Shown: positions 19,779 to 29,894, numbered from the stretch's first letter. The stretch is DNA of 64,000 nt from Paraburkholderia bryophila (GCF_003269035.1 NZ_QLTK01000009.1:62001-126000), one strand, 5' to 3'. Notes: generated by a model not told the origin, from the letters alone. Numbers and translations are program-made.

Positions 19779-19810
19779 CGGGAAACTTGCGGTGGACGGC
19801 AAGTTTCCCG
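19779..19810. repeat. Perfect 12-bp inverted repeat upstream of the PepSY gene
   Basis: CGGGAAACTTGC (19779-19790) and GCAAGTTTCCCG (19799-19810) are perfect inverted copies separated by 8 bases. There is no T run on either side, so it is not a typical terminator. It is just upstream of the Fur-like box and could be an operator or a leader-RNA stem. Confidence 0.7.
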
Positions 19811-19912
19811 ATGCGAGGCATCCTGGCAGTGTTTGAACGATGGTCGGCTTTCTGGTGGCTAGCTGAGCCCGCATTCCCTGCTTTGTCGCCTGAACGAGCC
19901 GTTTAGGGTTTT

Positions 19913-20899
19913 CTAGCAGCGCGGAATGTCGTCCATCTCCGCGTGCAGGGTCATGATGCGGCGGTCCAATGTAGCGTTCGCGTCCTGAATGCGTCGAAGA
20001 TCATCCCGCAGTTTTTGCAACGTGTACTGCGTCTCCATGGACGGATGACCGCTCAGGCGAGCGGTGGTTTCGAGCATGTCGATTTCACGCTCCGTTGTCT
20101 GCTTCAACTGTGTCCCATCGTCGCGCGACCTGCGTAATTGAGCCAGATTGTTCTGCATCGTCTGTCGGACGTCGCGTGCTTCTCGCAGCACGCCTTCTAC
20201 TTGCCATTCGCTGCCTTGTACCAGACGCTGGGCGTTTTCCAGAGACCTTTGCGCCTGTTGTCGCCGCATGGTCAGATCCATGCCCGGATTTTGAGTGTTT
20301 CGGCTCTCGGCGTCGATCGTCGCCATGTCTCGCTCTGCTTGCCGTCTTTCTGCCAGGGCGTGTTCGAGAATTCCTCGTGCGCGATTGAGCTCGCTCTGCA
20401 ACGCACGCCCAGGCGAGCCGCCTTTGAGCCCTACCTCGCCGTGACGCTCGTAGTCGCCGTGCGCGTTCAGCCTGACGGGGATACCCGGCTTTGCTGGATT
20501 GTCCGGCTGATACACCCGTTCCGTTTTATTGTCGCGATCGTGGCGGATGGCGTAGGTGTTCATGCCGTCGCTGATGTAGCGTCGCCCGTTCTCGTCGATC
20601 CGGACGCCCGGTTTAACGGGATCGGGACGCAGCTTGCCGGTGGGCTCGGAGGCATACGACGCAGGCAATCCGGCCAACACGCGCGCCACCATCTCTACGC
20701 CGGTTTTGACGTTTGGAGAGGGCATCGCCTGCTCATGTTTGTCGATTCCCCGCGGCTGCGTCCCGTCGGACCGGTCACGGTCGGTTCGTGGCATCGCTTC
20801 GATTTTCTGGTGATCGGAGGTCTGCTGGGCCTGCTGGCTATCCTGCGGTGACTGATTCGCCCATGCGCTGGAGTCGGTACTGCTCGCCGAAATAAACAT
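19913..20899 (-). CDS. Unknown coiled-coil protein with a secreted-effector-like module
   Basis: 328 residues from the ATG at 20899, which has GAGGTGAG directly upstream. I do not recognise the protein as a whole. Residues 1-60 are rich in Ser, Gln, Thr and Asp with no hydrophobic signal peptide. Residues about 85-155 (GVRIDENGRRYISDGMNTY, then a Pro-rich turn and RLNAHGDYERHG) resemble a short module I associate with large type III effectors and dermonecrotic-toxin-like proteins of Pseudomonas and Burkholderia. Residues about 165-328 are charged, heptad-patterned helices (coiled coil). It stands alone between unrelated genes, with no secretion genes nearby. A secreted or host-directed role is inference. 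Confidence 0.65.
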   Translation of the reverse strand: MFISASSTDSSAWANQSPQDSQQAQQTSDHQKIEAMPRTDRDRSDGTQPRGIDKHEQAMPSPNVKTGVEMVARVLAGLPASYASEPTGKLRPDPVKPGVRIDENGRRYISDGMNTYAIRHDRDNKTERVYQPDNPAKPGIPVRLNAHGDYERHGEVGLKGGSPGRALQSELNRARGILEHALAERRQAERDMATIDAESRNTQNPGMDLTMRRQQAQRSLENAQRLVQGSEWQVEGVLREARDVRQTMQNNLAQLRRSRDDGTQLKQTTEREIDMLETTARLSGHPSMETQYTLQKLRDDLRRIQDANATLDRRIMTLHAEMDDIPRC

Positions 20900-21050
20900 A
20901 TGCTCACCTCGCTTTGCTGTTGAGAAGAGAACGTCCACACCAACGTGAGGACATGCTCATGACAACCGATTCGCCGGGGCACGAGGTGGTAAGTAAATGT
21001 GGCGATCGAGTTTGCATGCGGGGGCGCCGCTGCTCGACGGGCGCCTCGCC

Positions 21051-21078
21051 AAATAAAAAAGCGGCACCGAAGCGCCGC
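21051..21078 (-). terminator. Terminator after the AI-2E family gene
   Basis: GCGGCACCGAAGCGCCGC (21061-21078) folds, on the minus strand, into a stem with a cUUCGg loop, followed by a T-rich run (complement of AAATAAAAAA, 21051-21060). It lies about 55 bp beyond the stop codon of the AI-2E family gene. Confidence 0.82.
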
Positions 21079-21131
21079 TCTCTCCTGCATCCGCCGCCTC
21101 GCGTGGCAGCCCAGCCGCCCGCGAGCTCGCC

Positions 21132-22217
21132 TCAAACCAGCCGCAGAAAAATCAGTTCCCGCTTGATATACGCGTAGAAAATCGGCGCGGCGACCACGCC
21201 GGGAATCCCGAACGCGGCTTCCATCACCAGCATCGCGATCAGCAGTTCCCACGCGCGCGCCTCGATCTGGCCGCCGACAATGCGCGCGTTCAGGAAGTAC
21301 TCGAGCTTGTGGATCAGGATCAGGAACACGAGCGACATGACCGCCGCCGGGAAGCTCACCGACAGCGCCACCGCGACGATGATCGTGTTCGAGATCAGAT
21401 TGCCGATCACCGGCAGCAAGCCGACGATAAACGTGACCAGCACCAGCGTTTTCGACAGCGGCAACGTGTCGTGGAAGATCGGCAGGATCACCAGCAGGAA
21501 GATGCCGGTGAACACCGCATTGATCGCGGAGATCTTCACCTGTGCGAACACGATGCGGCGGAACGCGTCGGCAAAACGCGTGACGCGCGTGACGAACGCC
21601 GTGGACAACGGCAGCCGGTTCATGTGCTTCTGCGCGCCGACCGCGATGATCGCGCCGATGATCATGCCGATCAGAATATGCGTGAACGCGCGCGCCGCCG
21701 TCTTGCCGCTTTGCGACAGCATGTTGGCGTGCGTGGTCATCAGTTCGGTGGCGCGGGCCTTCATCTGCTCGGTATCGACCGGTAGATAGTTGGCGATGAA
21801 TTGCGGAATCCGGCCGCGCGCCTCGTCGACGAGTTGCATGGCCTGATCGAGCAGGTTCTGCACGCTCGGCACGTCGTTCTCGAAATGCGCGATGATCCCG
21901 AGCGTAAGCCCGGTCAACGCGCCCACGATTACCACCGACAAAAACACCACCGCTAGCCAGCGGGCCCGCTTGCTCGACATGTGACGCTCGATGCGCGGCG
22001 CGATGGTATGCACGAGCTGGAACACCAGCAGCCCGGCGAGCAACGCGCCGAGCAACCTCAGTTCGATGACCGCCCACATGCCGAACAGCATGACCGCATA
22101 ACTGCCGATTTCGACCGCCGACAGTTTCGGCAGGCTCATGTCGCTAGTCAGCCTGACCGGGCGTGGGCGTAGGTCCTGCACTTGCCCGTCGTCGCGCGCC
22201 TGATTCCGCTTGGCCAT
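21132..22217 (-). CDS. AI-2E family (PerM-like) transporter
   Basis: 361 residues, about eight membrane helices in the AI-2E/TqsA/PerM pattern: two helix pairs at the N-terminus, a long amphipathic region (about residues 120-190), then further helices ending in the conserved GLLPVIGNLISNT and a Gly-rich FGIPGVVAAPIFYAYIKREL. Known members export autoinducer-2, act as Na+/H+ antiporters, or are uncharacterised; sequence alone does not distinguish these. It follows uvrA on the minus strand after 34 bp and may be read with it. Confidence 0.88.
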   Translation of the reverse strand: MAKRNQARDDGQVQDLRPRPVRLTSDMSLPKLSAVEIGSYAVMLFGMWAVIELRLLGALLAGLLVFQLVHTIAPRIERHMSSKRARWLAVVFLSVVIVGALTGLTLGIIAHFENDVPSVQNLLDQAMQLVDEARGRIPQFIANYLPVDTEQMKARATELMTTHANMLSQSGKTAARAFTHILIGMIIGAIIAVGAQKHMNRLPLSTAFVTRVTRFADAFRRIVFAQVKISAINAVFTGIFLLVILPIFHDTLPLSKTLVLVTFIVGLLPVIGNLISNTIIVAVALSVSFPAAVMSLVFLILIHKLEYFLNARIVGGQIEARAWELLIAMLVMEAAFGIPGVVAAPIFYAYIKRELIFLRLV

Positions 22218-22251
22218 GGCTTATTCCGTCTCCAACCCGTGAAGTACAGCG

Positions 22252-25125
22252 TTACTTTTTGCTGGCGGCCCGTTTCAGCAAGGGCGCCAGATACTTTCCG
22301 GTAAAACTTGCTTTCGACTTCGCCACCTGCTCCGGCGTGCCTTGGGCAATGATCTGACCGCCTCCCGCACCCCCTTCCGGACCGAGGTCGATGACCCAGT
22401 CGGCGGTTTTTATTACATCGAGATTATGCTCGATGATCACGACGGTATTACCCTGCTCGCTCAACCGATGAATGACTTCCAGCAGCAGCGCGATATCGTG
22501 AAAGTGCAGGCCGGTGGTCGGCTCGTCGAGAATGTATAGAGTGCGACCCGTGTCGCGCTTGCTCAGTTCCAACGATAGTTTGACCCGCTGCGCCTCGCCG
22601 CCCGACAGCGTGGTTGCCGACTGGCCCAGGCGGATATAGCCCAGACCCACGTCCAGCAAGGTTTTCAGCTTGCGCGCGACGACCGGCACGGGCTTGAAGA
22701 ACTCATAGGCGTTCTCCACCGTCATATCGAGCACTTCGCTGATGTTCTTGCCTTTGTATTGCACGTCCAGCGTTTCGCGGTTGTAGCGCTTGCCGTGGCA
22801 GACGTCGCAAGGCACGTACACGTCCGGCAAAAAGTGCATCTCGACCTTCAGCACGCCGTCGCCCTGGCAGGATTCGCAGCGGCCGCCCTTGACGTTGAAC
22901 GAGAAACGGCCCGGATCGTAGCCGCGTTCTTTGGCCGCGGGCACGCCCGAGAACAGTTCGCGGATCGGCGTGAAGAGGCCCGTGTAGGTGGCCGGGTTCG
23001 AGCGCGGCGTACGGCCGATCGGCGACTGGTCGACATTGATGACCTTGTCGAAATGCTCGAGGCCTTCGATCGACTGGTACGGCGCGGGCTCCGTGGACGA
23101 CCCATACAGGTGGTGCGAAACCGCGTGGTACAGCGTGTCGTTGATCAGCGTCGACTTGCCCGAGCCGGATACGCCGGTCACGCAGGTGAGCAGGCCGACC
23201 GGCAGATCCAGCGTCACGTGCTTCAGGTTGTTGCCGTACGCCTCGACGATTCGCAGGCGCCGTTCGTCCGGCTGCTTGCGTTCGTCCGGATACTCGATGT
23301 TGCGCGCGCCGGACATGTACTGCCCGGTCATCGACGCCGGGTTCGCCTGCACCTGTTTCGGCGTGCCTTCCGCGATCACCATGCCGCCGTGTTCGCCCGC
23401 GCCCGGTCCCATGTCGACCACGTAATCGGCCATGCGGATCATGTCTTCGTCATGCTCGACGACGATCACCGAGTTGCCCAGGTCGCGCAGATGCTTCAGC
23501 GTGGCGATCAGCCGGTCGTTGTCGCGCTGATGCAGGCCGATGGACGGCTCGTCGAGCACGTACATCACGCCGGTCAGACCCGAGCCGATCTGCGAGGCGA
23601 GGCGAATGCGCTGCGCCTCGCCGCCCGACAGCGTTTCCGCACTGCGTTCGAGCGACAGGTAATCGAGCCCGACGTTGTTCAGAAACATGAGCCGCGCGAC
23701 GATTTCCTTGACCACCTTGTCGGCGATCTCGCGCTTCGAGCCTTCCAGACGCAGGGTCTGGAAATAGCCGAGCGCGTCGCGCAACGGCCAGCCGCTGATT
23801 TCGAAGATGCCGCGCGCGTCGCTGTCCGCGCCGATCCGCACGAAGCGCGCCTCGCGGCGCAGCCGCGTGCCGGCGCAAGCGGGGCAGGGCTGGTTGTTCT
23901 GATACTTGGCGAGTTCTTCGCGCACCGCGACCGAATCGGTCTCGCGGTAACGCCGCTCCAGATTCGGGATGATCCCTTCGAACACGTGCTCGCGCACCGA
24001 CGTGCGGCCGCGTTCGTTGATGTACGAGAACGGAATTTCCTGCTTGCCCGAACCGAACAGCAGGATCTTGCGAACCTTCTCCGGCAGATCTTCGACCGCC
24101 ATGTCGATGTCGAACTCGTAGAACGCCGCGAGACTCTGCAGCATCTGGAAGTAGAACTGGTTGCGCCGGTCCCAGCCCTTCACCGCGCCGGCCGCGAGCG
24201 ACAGCGACGGATGCGCGACCACCCGCTTCGGATCGAAGAAGGTGATCTGCCCCAGGCCGTCGCATTCCGGGCACGCACCCATGGGGTTGTTGAACGAGAA
24301 GAGCCGCGGCTCCAGTTCCTGCAGCGAATACGAGCAGATCGGGCAGGCGAACTTCGAGCTGAACAGCTTCTCTTTGTCGGTGTCCATTTCGAGCGCGATC
24401 GCGCGGCCGTCGGCGAGACGCAGTGCCGTTTCGAACGATTCGGCGAGGCGCTGCTTCATGTCCGGCCGCACTTTCAGACGGTCGACCACGACGTCGATGG
24501 TGTGCTTGTCGTTCTTTTTCAGCTTCGGCAGTGCGTCGACTTCATAGATCTTCGCGACGCCTTCATTGGCGGTGCCGCCGCCCGAGCGCACGCGGAAACG
24601 GATAAAGCCCTGGGCCTGCATTTCCTCGAACAGTTCGACGTGCTCGCCCTTGCGGTCGGCTACGACCGGCGCGAGGATCATCAGCTTCGTTTCTTCGGGC
24701 AGTGCGAGCGCCGCGTCGACCATTTGCGAGACGCTTTGCGCCTCCAGCGGGATTTCGTGGTCCGGGCAATACGGCGTGCCGACCCGGGCGAACAGGAGCC
24801 GCAGATAGTCGTGAATTTCGGTGACGGTGCCGACCGTGGAGCGCGGATTGTGCGAGGTCGCTTTCTGTTCGATCGAGATTGCCGGCGAGAGGCCTTCGAT
24901 CAGATCGACATCGGGTTTTTCCATCAATTGCAGGAACTGGCGCGCATAGGCCGAAAGACTTTCGACGTAGCGCCGCTGTCCTTCCGCATAGAGCGTGTCG
25001 AACGCCAGCGACGATTTGCCCGAGCCCGAAAGGCCCGTAATGACGACGAGCTTGTGACGTGGAAGATCGAGGTTGACGTTCTTCAGGTTGTGGGTGCGAG
25101 CCCCACGAATACGGATTTGTTCCAC
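22252..25125 (-). CDS. uvrA: Excinuclease ABC subunit A
   Basis: 957 residues, normal for the family. Damage-recognition ATPase of nucleotide-excision repair. It has two ABC modules with Walker [11 protein letters not shown] (near the N-terminus) and [10 protein letters not shown] (about residue 650), two LSGGEAQR signatures, and zinc-binding cysteine sets CPIC...CPEC (about residues 260-290) and CESC...CDVC (about residues 760-785). I looked for a LexA box (CTGT-N8-ACAG) in the upstream 320 bp and found none. Confidence 0.98.
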   Translation of the reverse strand: MEQIRIRGARTHNLKNVNLDLPRHKLVVITGLSGSGKSSLAFDTLYAEGQRRYVESLSAYARQFLQLMEKPDVDLIEGLSPAISIEQKATSHNPRSTVGTVTEIHDYLRLLFARVGTPYCPDHEIPLEAQSVSQMVDAALALPEETKLMILAPVVADRKGEHVELFEEMQAQGFIRFRVRSGGGTANEGVAKIYEVDALPKLKKNDKHTIDVVVDRLKVRPDMKQRLAESFETALRLADGRAIALEMDTDKEKLFSSKFACPICSYSLQELEPRLFSFNNPMGACPECDGLGQITFFDPKRVVAHPSLSLAAGAVKGWDRRNQFYFQMLQSLAAFYEFDIDMAVEDLPEKVRKILLFGSGKQEIPFSYINERGRTSVREHVFEGIIPNLERRYRETDSVAVREELAKYQNNQPCPACAGTRLRREARFVRIGADSDARGIFEISGWPLRDALGYFQTLRLEGSKREIADKVVKEIVARLMFLNNVGLDYLSLERSAETLSGGEAQRIRLASQIGSGLTGVMYVLDEPSIGLHQRDNDRLIATLKHLRDLGNSVIVVEHDEDMIRMADYVVDMGPGAGEHGGMVIAEGTPKQVQANPASMTGQYMSGARNIEYPDERKQPDERRLRIVEAYGNNLKHVTLDLPVGLLTCVTGVSGSGKSTLINDTLYHAVSHHLYGSSTEPAPYQSIEGLEHFDKVINVDQSPIGRTPRSNPATYTGLFTPIRELFSGVPAAKERGYDPGRFSFNVKGGRCESCQGDGVLKVEMHFLPDVYVPCDVCHGKRYNRETLDVQYKGKNISEVLDMTVENAYEFFKPVPVVARKLKTLLDVGLGYIRLGQSATTLSGGEAQRVKLSLELSKRDTGRTLYILDEPTTGLHFHDIALLLEVIHRLSEQGNTVVIIEHNLDVIKTADWVIDLGPEGGAGGGQIIAQGTPEQVAKSKASFTGKYLAPLLKRAASKK

Positions 25126-25446
25126 GGATTTATTCCATGAACTGGCGGAAAGAGGAAGGGGCTAAACCTGCTACTATAACGACTTTTCAAGACCGCCGTT
25201 ACGGCTTCCTGACAGGCTGAAGAAGCACTGAGGCAAGCTGTAAGGCAGCGGTTCAGCGCCGCGGGGAAGGGGTCTAACTGGGGCCGTTCCTCGTGAGTAC
25301 AAGGCACCGCTAGGCGTCAGGGGGAGTGCTGCAAGGCCGTCGGCTCGAACGCCGCGCCGCAGGCTTCCCGCCGTCGCGCGGTAAGCCGCCCGCTGGTGGC
25401 CGCCCTTCGGCGGTGTGCCGCCCCGCTCATTCAAAGAACGCTCCCG
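25126..25446. other. Intergenic region between uvrA and the MFS gene
   Basis: 321 bp between divergent genes. A TATAGT -10-like hexamer for uvrA lies at 25173-25178 (minus strand) without a good -35 at the right distance. The rest is GC-rich with short complementary runs near 25385-25430 (GCCGCCC and GGCGG). I see no open reading frame with a ribosome-binding site and no RNA family I recognise. Confidence 0.5.
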
Positions 25447-26634
25447 ATGTCCAATCCGTCCGCAACATCCTCACGCATGAGCGCGCCTGAACTGCGCGCG
25501 ACCGTGTCGCTGGCCGCCATCTTCGCGCTGCGCATGCTCGGTCTGTTCATGATCATGCCGGTGTTCTCGATCTACGCGAAAACCATTCCGGGCGGCGACA
25601 ACGTGCTGCTGGTGGGCATCGCGCTGGGCGCGTACGGCGTCACGCAGTCCATGCTCTACATCTTTTACGGCTGGGTTTCCGACAAGATCGGCCGCAAGCC
25701 GGTGATCGCGATCGGCCTGCTGATCTTCGCGCTGGGTAGTTTTGTCGCGGCGGGCGCGCACGACATGACGTGGATCATCGTCGGCAGGGTGATTCAGGGG
25801 ATGGGCGCGGTGTCGTCGGCGGTGATCGCGTTTATCGCCGACCTCACGTCCGAAGAGCATCGCACCAAGGCGATGGCGATGGTCGGCGGCAGTATCGGCG
25901 TGTCGTTCGCGGTCGCGATCGTCGGCGCGCCGATCGTGTTTCAGTGGGTCGGCATGAGCGGCTTGTTCACGCTGGTCGGCATCTTTTCGATTCTGGCGAT
26001 TGGCCTCGTGCTGTGGGTCGTGCCCGATGCACCGAAGCCGGTGCACGTGCGCGCGCCGTTCGCCGAAGTGCTGCACAACGTCGAGCTGCTGCGTCTGAAC
26101 TTCGGCGTGCTCGTCCTGCACGCCACGCAAACCGCGCTGTTCCTCGTCGTGCCGCGCATTCTCGAAGCCGGCGGCTTGCCGGTCGCGTCGCACTGGAAGG
26201 TGTATCTGCCGGTCATGGGGCTGTCTTTCGTGATGATGGTGCCGGCGATCATCGCCGCGGAAAAGCGCGGAAGAATGAAAATCGTGCTGCTCTCGGCGAT
26301 CGGCCTTATCCTGATTGGACAGTTGTTATTGGGCGTCGCTCCGCATACGATTCTGAGTGTGGCAGCGATCCTTTTTGTGTACTTTCTCGGCTTCAATATC
26401 CTTGAGGCGTCACAGCCTTCGCTGGTGTCGAAGCTGGCGCCGGGCACCCGCAAGGGCGCGGCGGCCGGCGTGTATAACACCACGCAGTCGATCGGCCTCG
26501 CGCTGGGCGGGGTGGTCGGCGGCTGGCTGCTCAAGGTAGATGGGGCGAGCGCAGTATTCTTTACCTGCTCGGGCCTCGTATTGTGCTGGCTTATAATCGC
26601 CGCCAATATGAAACAGCCGCCGCGCAAGGCGTAG
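25447..26634 (+). CDS. MFS transporter
   Basis: 395 residues from the ATG at 25447 (MSNPSATSSRMSAPELRATV), 12 predicted membrane helices. The loop 2-3 motif reads GWVSDKIGRKPVIAIGL, the classical major-facilitator signature, and the protein resembles YajR/multidrug-type members. There is no substrate evidence. It lies between uvrA (divergent) and ssb (122 bp downstream), an order I recall from other Burkholderia. Confidence 0.9.
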   Translation: MSNPSATSSRMSAPELRATVSLAAIFALRMLGLFMIMPVFSIYAKTIPGGDNVLLVGIALGAYGVTQSMLYIFYGWVSDKIGRKPVIAIGLLIFALGSFVAAGAHDMTWIIVGRVIQGMGAVSSAVIAFIADLTSEEHRTKAMAMVGGSIGVSFAVAIVGAPIVFQWVGMSGLFTLVGIFSILAIGLVLWVVPDAPKPVHVRAPFAEVLHNVELLRLNFGVLVLHATQTALFLVVPRILEAGGLPVASHWKVYLPVMGLSFVMMVPAIIAAEKRGRMKIVLLSAIGLILIGQLLLGVAPHTILSVAAILFVYFLGFNILEASQPSLVSKLAPGTRKGAAAGVYNTTQSIGLALGGVVGGWLLKVDGASAVFFTCSGLVLCWLIIAANMKQPPRKA

Positions 26635-26756
26635 CTGAACACCCAGAACTCACCCGGCGGCGGGCAGAGGCGCAGTTCTGGTCTCGGGCCTGCCGGCCAT
26701 GAGACGCGAACCGTGTCGTACCGCGCCGCCCGCAACGGAATCAACAGGAGAAACTC

Positions 26757-27302
26757 ATGGCATCCGTGAACAAGGTCATTCTCGTCGGCAATCTCGGAGC
26801 CGATCCGGAAGTCCGTTATCTTCCGAGCGGCGACGCAGTGGCGAACATCCGCCTTGCAACGACGGATCGGTACAAGGACAAGGCGTCCGGCGAAATGAAG
26901 GAAGCGACCGAATGGCACCGCGTGTCGTTCTTCGGCCGGCTCGCGGAAATCGTGTCCGAATATCTGAAGAAGGGCTCGTCGGTGTATCTGGAAGGGCGCA
27001 TCCGGACCCGTAAGTGGCAAGCGCAAGACGGCACCGACCGTTATTCGACGGAAATCGTCGCCGAGCAGATGCAAATGCTGGGCGGCCGCGGCGGCTCGAT
27101 GGGCGGCGGCGACGAAGGCGGCGGCGGTTATAGCCGTGGTGAGCCGTCGGAACGTAGCGGCGGTGGTGGCGGTGGCGGCCGTGCTGTGTCGGGCGGTGGG
27201 GCTTCGCGTGGCGGCAGTGGTGGTGGCGGCGGTGGTGCTAGCCGTCCGAGCGCGCCGGCCGGCGGCGGGTTTGACGAGATGGACGACGATATTCCGTTCT
27301 AA
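26757..27302 (+). CDS. ssb: Single-stranded DNA-binding protein
   Basis: 181 residues. An N-terminal OB fold ([21 protein letters not shown] through about residue 110) is followed by a Gly/Ser-rich linker of about 60 residues and the acidic tip DDDIPF that recruits replication and repair partners. AGGAG lies just before the ATG. It is close to uvrA, as in E. coli, but separated by the MFS gene. A strong terminator follows. Confidence 0.98.
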   Translation: MASVNKVILVGNLGADPEVRYLPSGDAVANIRLATTDRYKDKASGEMKEATEWHRVSFFGRLAEIVSEYLKKGSSVYLEGRIRTRKWQAQDGTDRYSTEIVAEQMQMLGGRGGSMGGGDEGGGGYSRGEPSERSGGGGGGGRAVSGGGASRGGSGGGGGGASRPSAPAGGGFDEMDDDIPF

Positions 27303-27332
27303 ATCTGATTAAAGCGGTTTTTTGTTGTTAGC

Positions 27333-27364
27333 GGCCCGCGCTCCCATGGAGCGCGGGCCTTTTC
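27333..27364 (+). terminator. Terminator after ssb
   Basis: GGCCCGCGCTCC (27333-27344) and GGAGCGCGGGCC (27348-27359) form a perfect 12-bp stem with a 3-base loop, followed by TTTTC. It lies 30 bp after the ssb stop. Confidence 0.88.
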
Positions 27365-27444
27365 TTTACCCACGCATTTGAGCGAAACCGCCGCCCCAGT
27401 CACGCGAACGTGCCGATGACTATTGGCTACAGGTAACGCATCGA

Positions 27445-28482
27445 CTATCGAGCAGGGTCCGGAAAAACAGTGTTCCAATCCTCTTTCATATCGACGACCA
27501 CCCACCCTTTGCCGGGGGCTTCGTCTAGCGCCTTGTCGAGCTTGCCCATCTTCGATGCCCGGTCGTACGAATATTCCCGCGACGCGTCCGTGTGGTGAAT
27601 CAGCGCACCCAGACGCGGCCCGTTACCGGCGGTCGTCCATTCGAGCATCTGCAGATCTCCGTCCGAGTTGCCGAATGCGGCGATGGGCCGGCGTCCGATG
27701 ATATGTTCGATTGAAGCCGGCTTACCCGGGCCATCATCGACGTCGTCTATCTGGGCGAGGCGCACCAGAACCGGCTTGCCGTCCACCACCGAATACTTAT
27801 ATTTCGCGGTACTCCCAATGACCTGCTCAGGCGGGACGCCGTACACGCGCTCCGCGTACTCGCGAATGAACTCAACCCCGCCGCCGGACACGATGTACGT
27901 CTTGAAGCCGTTGGTGCGCAGGTACGCCATCAACTCGAGCATGGGTTGATAAACCAGTTCGGTGTACGGTCGCCGGAAGCGGGGATCCTTCGCGGTAGCC
28001 ATCCAGTCGTGCACGGTCGCGCGGAACGCTTCCGTGCTCATGCCTGCGTGGGTGGCAGCCAGAATTTTCGCCGCGCCGGTCTCGCCGGTCGCCGCGACGC
28101 TTTTCATGTCGCCCGCAAGCACGGATTTGAACGGCTCTTCCGTTTTCCATTCCGGATGCTGCGGCGCCAGCGCCTTGATGCGCTGGAGCGCAAACACCAA
28201 CTGCACGTACGCCGGTTGCTCGACCCACAGTGTGCCGTCGTTATCGAATACGGCGATGCGCTCGGAAGGAGGCACGAAGTCGGACGAGCCGGGTGTGGTC
28301 ACACGCGTGACGAAATCGATGAGCGAGCGCTTCGTTGCCGTGTCGTTCCACGACGGCAAAACCGACGTGGCCGACGAAACGGGTGCATGGGTCGACGCAC
28401 CGGTTTGCGGGGGTTGCACACACGCGGCGAGAGCGAGTGCAAGGAATGTGACGAACACGCCAGGCGAAAAAATCGAGCGCAT
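27445..28482 (-). CDS. HAD-family phosphatase, predicted lipoprotein
   Basis: 345 residues. The signal peptide ends in the lipobox LALAAC (Cys near residue 21), so it should be lipid-anchored. HAD motif I is VFDNDGTLW, and motif IV is probably FGNSDGDLQML. The middle has a helical cap with a Ser motif (TYIVSGGG). It resembles secreted haloacid-dehalogenase-like phosphatases. GGAGG lies 7 bases before the ATG. It is downstream of the sulfatase-maturase gene on the same strand (60 bp), so it may belong with that system; the substrate is unknown. Confidence 0.85.
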   Translation of the reverse strand: MRSIFSPGVFVTFLALALAACVQPPQTGASTHAPVSSATSVLPSWNDTATKRSLIDFVTRVTTPGSSDFVPPSERIAVFDNDGTLWVEQPAYVQLVFALQRIKALAPQHPEWKTEEPFKSVLAGDMKSVAATGETGAAKILAATHAGMSTEAFRATVHDWMATAKDPRFRRPYTELVYQPMLELMAYLRTNGFKTYIVSGGGVEFIREYAERVYGVPPEQVIGSTAKYKYSVVDGKPVLVRLAQIDDVDDGPGKPASIEHIIGRRPIAAFGNSDGDLQMLEWTTAGNGPRLGALIHHTDASREYSYDRASKMGKLDKALDEAPGKGWVVVDMKEDWNTVFPDPAR

Positions 28483-28542
28483 CTTTCATCCTCCGAACAG
28501 ACTTTCGAATTAACCGCCATGCTGTCGCCTCGACTGGAGACG

Positions 28543-29829
28543 CTAGGCAAGTTGCGCCGCCATCCGACGCAGCGCGGGTCCCGCGTGGTCGTGAAAGCGC
28601 TTGATACCGGCGCATAGGTAGTTCAACCCGGGCTCGCCGTCCGGACTGCGGAGCAGGCGGTTTTTCGGACACTCGCCCCAGCAAAGTCTGACGTGTTTGC
28701 ATTGCTTGCAGTATCCCGGGAGTGAATCCCGTTTCGCGTAGCCGAATTTCTGCTGCCTTTCGGAGAAAGCCATGATCCCGAGATGTTCCTGTTCGATGTT
28801 GCCGAGGGCGTACTCCGGGTAGACATAGTGGTCACATGAGTAGGCCGTTCCGTCGTGTTCTATCGCCAGCGCCTTGCCGCAGAATTCGGCGGTAATACAG
28901 GTCTGCGCCGGCTTGCCCATGGTCTGCACCACCGCCGTTTCGAAGAGGTTCACCAGCACGTTGCCCGCGTCTTTTGTGTACCACTCGTCGAACGTGCGGC
29001 TCAGAAAGTAGCCCCAATCGTCCGGATCCACGGACCAGTCGGTCACGATCGAGTCGGCGTTGCCCGGTTTCGCGGCAGGCGTGCCGAGGATAGGCATCGC
29101 GTTCGTGGGCCAGTGTTGAGGCGCAACCGTGTGAAAGTCCTTGGGCTCGACGCACGGAATGAACTGGATATAGGTCGAACCGACTTCGTCTCGCAGGAAG
29201 CGATAGACATCAATAGGGCGCTTGGCATTTTTCCGGTTCACCACCGTGAGGGTGTTGAAGCCGACCCCGTGTTTTTTCAGCAAGGCGATGCCGCGCATCA
29301 CGTCGTCGAACGTGGGTTTCCCTTTCCGGTCCACGCGAAACGCGTCGTGAAGCTCTCGCGGACCGTCGATACTGACGCCCACCAGAAAGTCGTGGCGTTT
29401 CAGAAAGACGCACCACGGGTCGTTCAAAAGCGTTGCATTCGTTTGCAGGTCATTGACGATACGTTGCCCTGGCGGCTGGAAGCGTGCCTGCAACTCCACA
29501 ATGTGTTCGAAGAATTCGAGCCCGAGCATGGTGGGCTCGCCACCCTGCCACGAGAACACGATTTCTTCACCGTTCTGCGCCTCGATGTATTGACGAATGT
29601 AGCGCTCGAGCATCGACGGCTCCATGCGGCGTCCACGATGCTGGTCGAGCAGGTGCTCCTTATGCAGGTAGTAACAGTAGGTGCAGTCTATGTTGCAGGT
29701 AGACCCGATGGGCTTGGCCATCGTGTGAAAGCGTCCCTTGCGTTCGGGCGCGGCAGGTTCCGACCGCGAGACTCGTTCCATGAACCGGACCGGCACAGCG
29801 ACGCTGGCGTCGAGCGGATGGTCATTCAT
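28543..29829 (-). CDS. Anaerobic sulfatase-maturating enzyme (radical SAM/SPASM)
   Basis: 428 residues. The radical SAM cluster is CNIDCTYC (Cys 45, 49 and 52), followed by SWQGGEPTMLGLEFF, and the C-terminal half has the extra cysteines of SPASM clusters (including CKQCKHVRLCWGECPKN). The family oxidises a Cys or Ser in the C/S-x-P-x-R motif of sulfatases to formylglycine without oxygen. The neighbouring sulfatase carries a matching CTPGR motif. The maturase looks complete while that sulfatase has lost its 5' end. Confidence 0.93.
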   Translation of the reverse strand: MNDHPLDASVAVPVRFMERVSRSEPAAPERKGRFHTMAKPIGSTCNIDCTYCYYLHKEHLLDQHRGRRMEPSMLERYIRQYIEAQNGEEIVFSWQGGEPTMLGLEFFEHIVELQARFQPPGQRIVNDLQTNATLLNDPWCVFLKRHDFLVGVSIDGPRELHDAFRVDRKGKPTFDDVMRGIALLKKHGVGFNTLTVVNRKNAKRPIDVYRFLRDEVGSTYIQFIPCVEPKDFHTVAPQHWPTNAMPILGTPAAKPGNADSIVTDWSVDPDDWGYFLSRTFDEWYTKDAGNVLVNLFETAVVQTMGKPAQTCITAEFCGKALAIEHDGTAYSCDHYVYPEYALGNIEQEHLGIMAFSERQQKFGYAKRDSLPGYCKQCKHVRLCWGECPKNRLLRSPDGEPGLNYLCAGIKRFHDHAGPALRRMAAQLA

Positions 29830-29894
29830 TGCCTGGCGCTCCCATACAAAATAAGCGTCGGCCGCGAGGCTACGGCCGACGCAGAACGGCAGGC

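Noticed and set aside
22759..25140. A 793-codon open frame antisense to uvrA
   Set aside because: Its sequence is Arg/His/Gln/Val-rich with no domain pattern, as expected when a high-GC gene is read on the opposite strand; uvrA itself is unmistakable.
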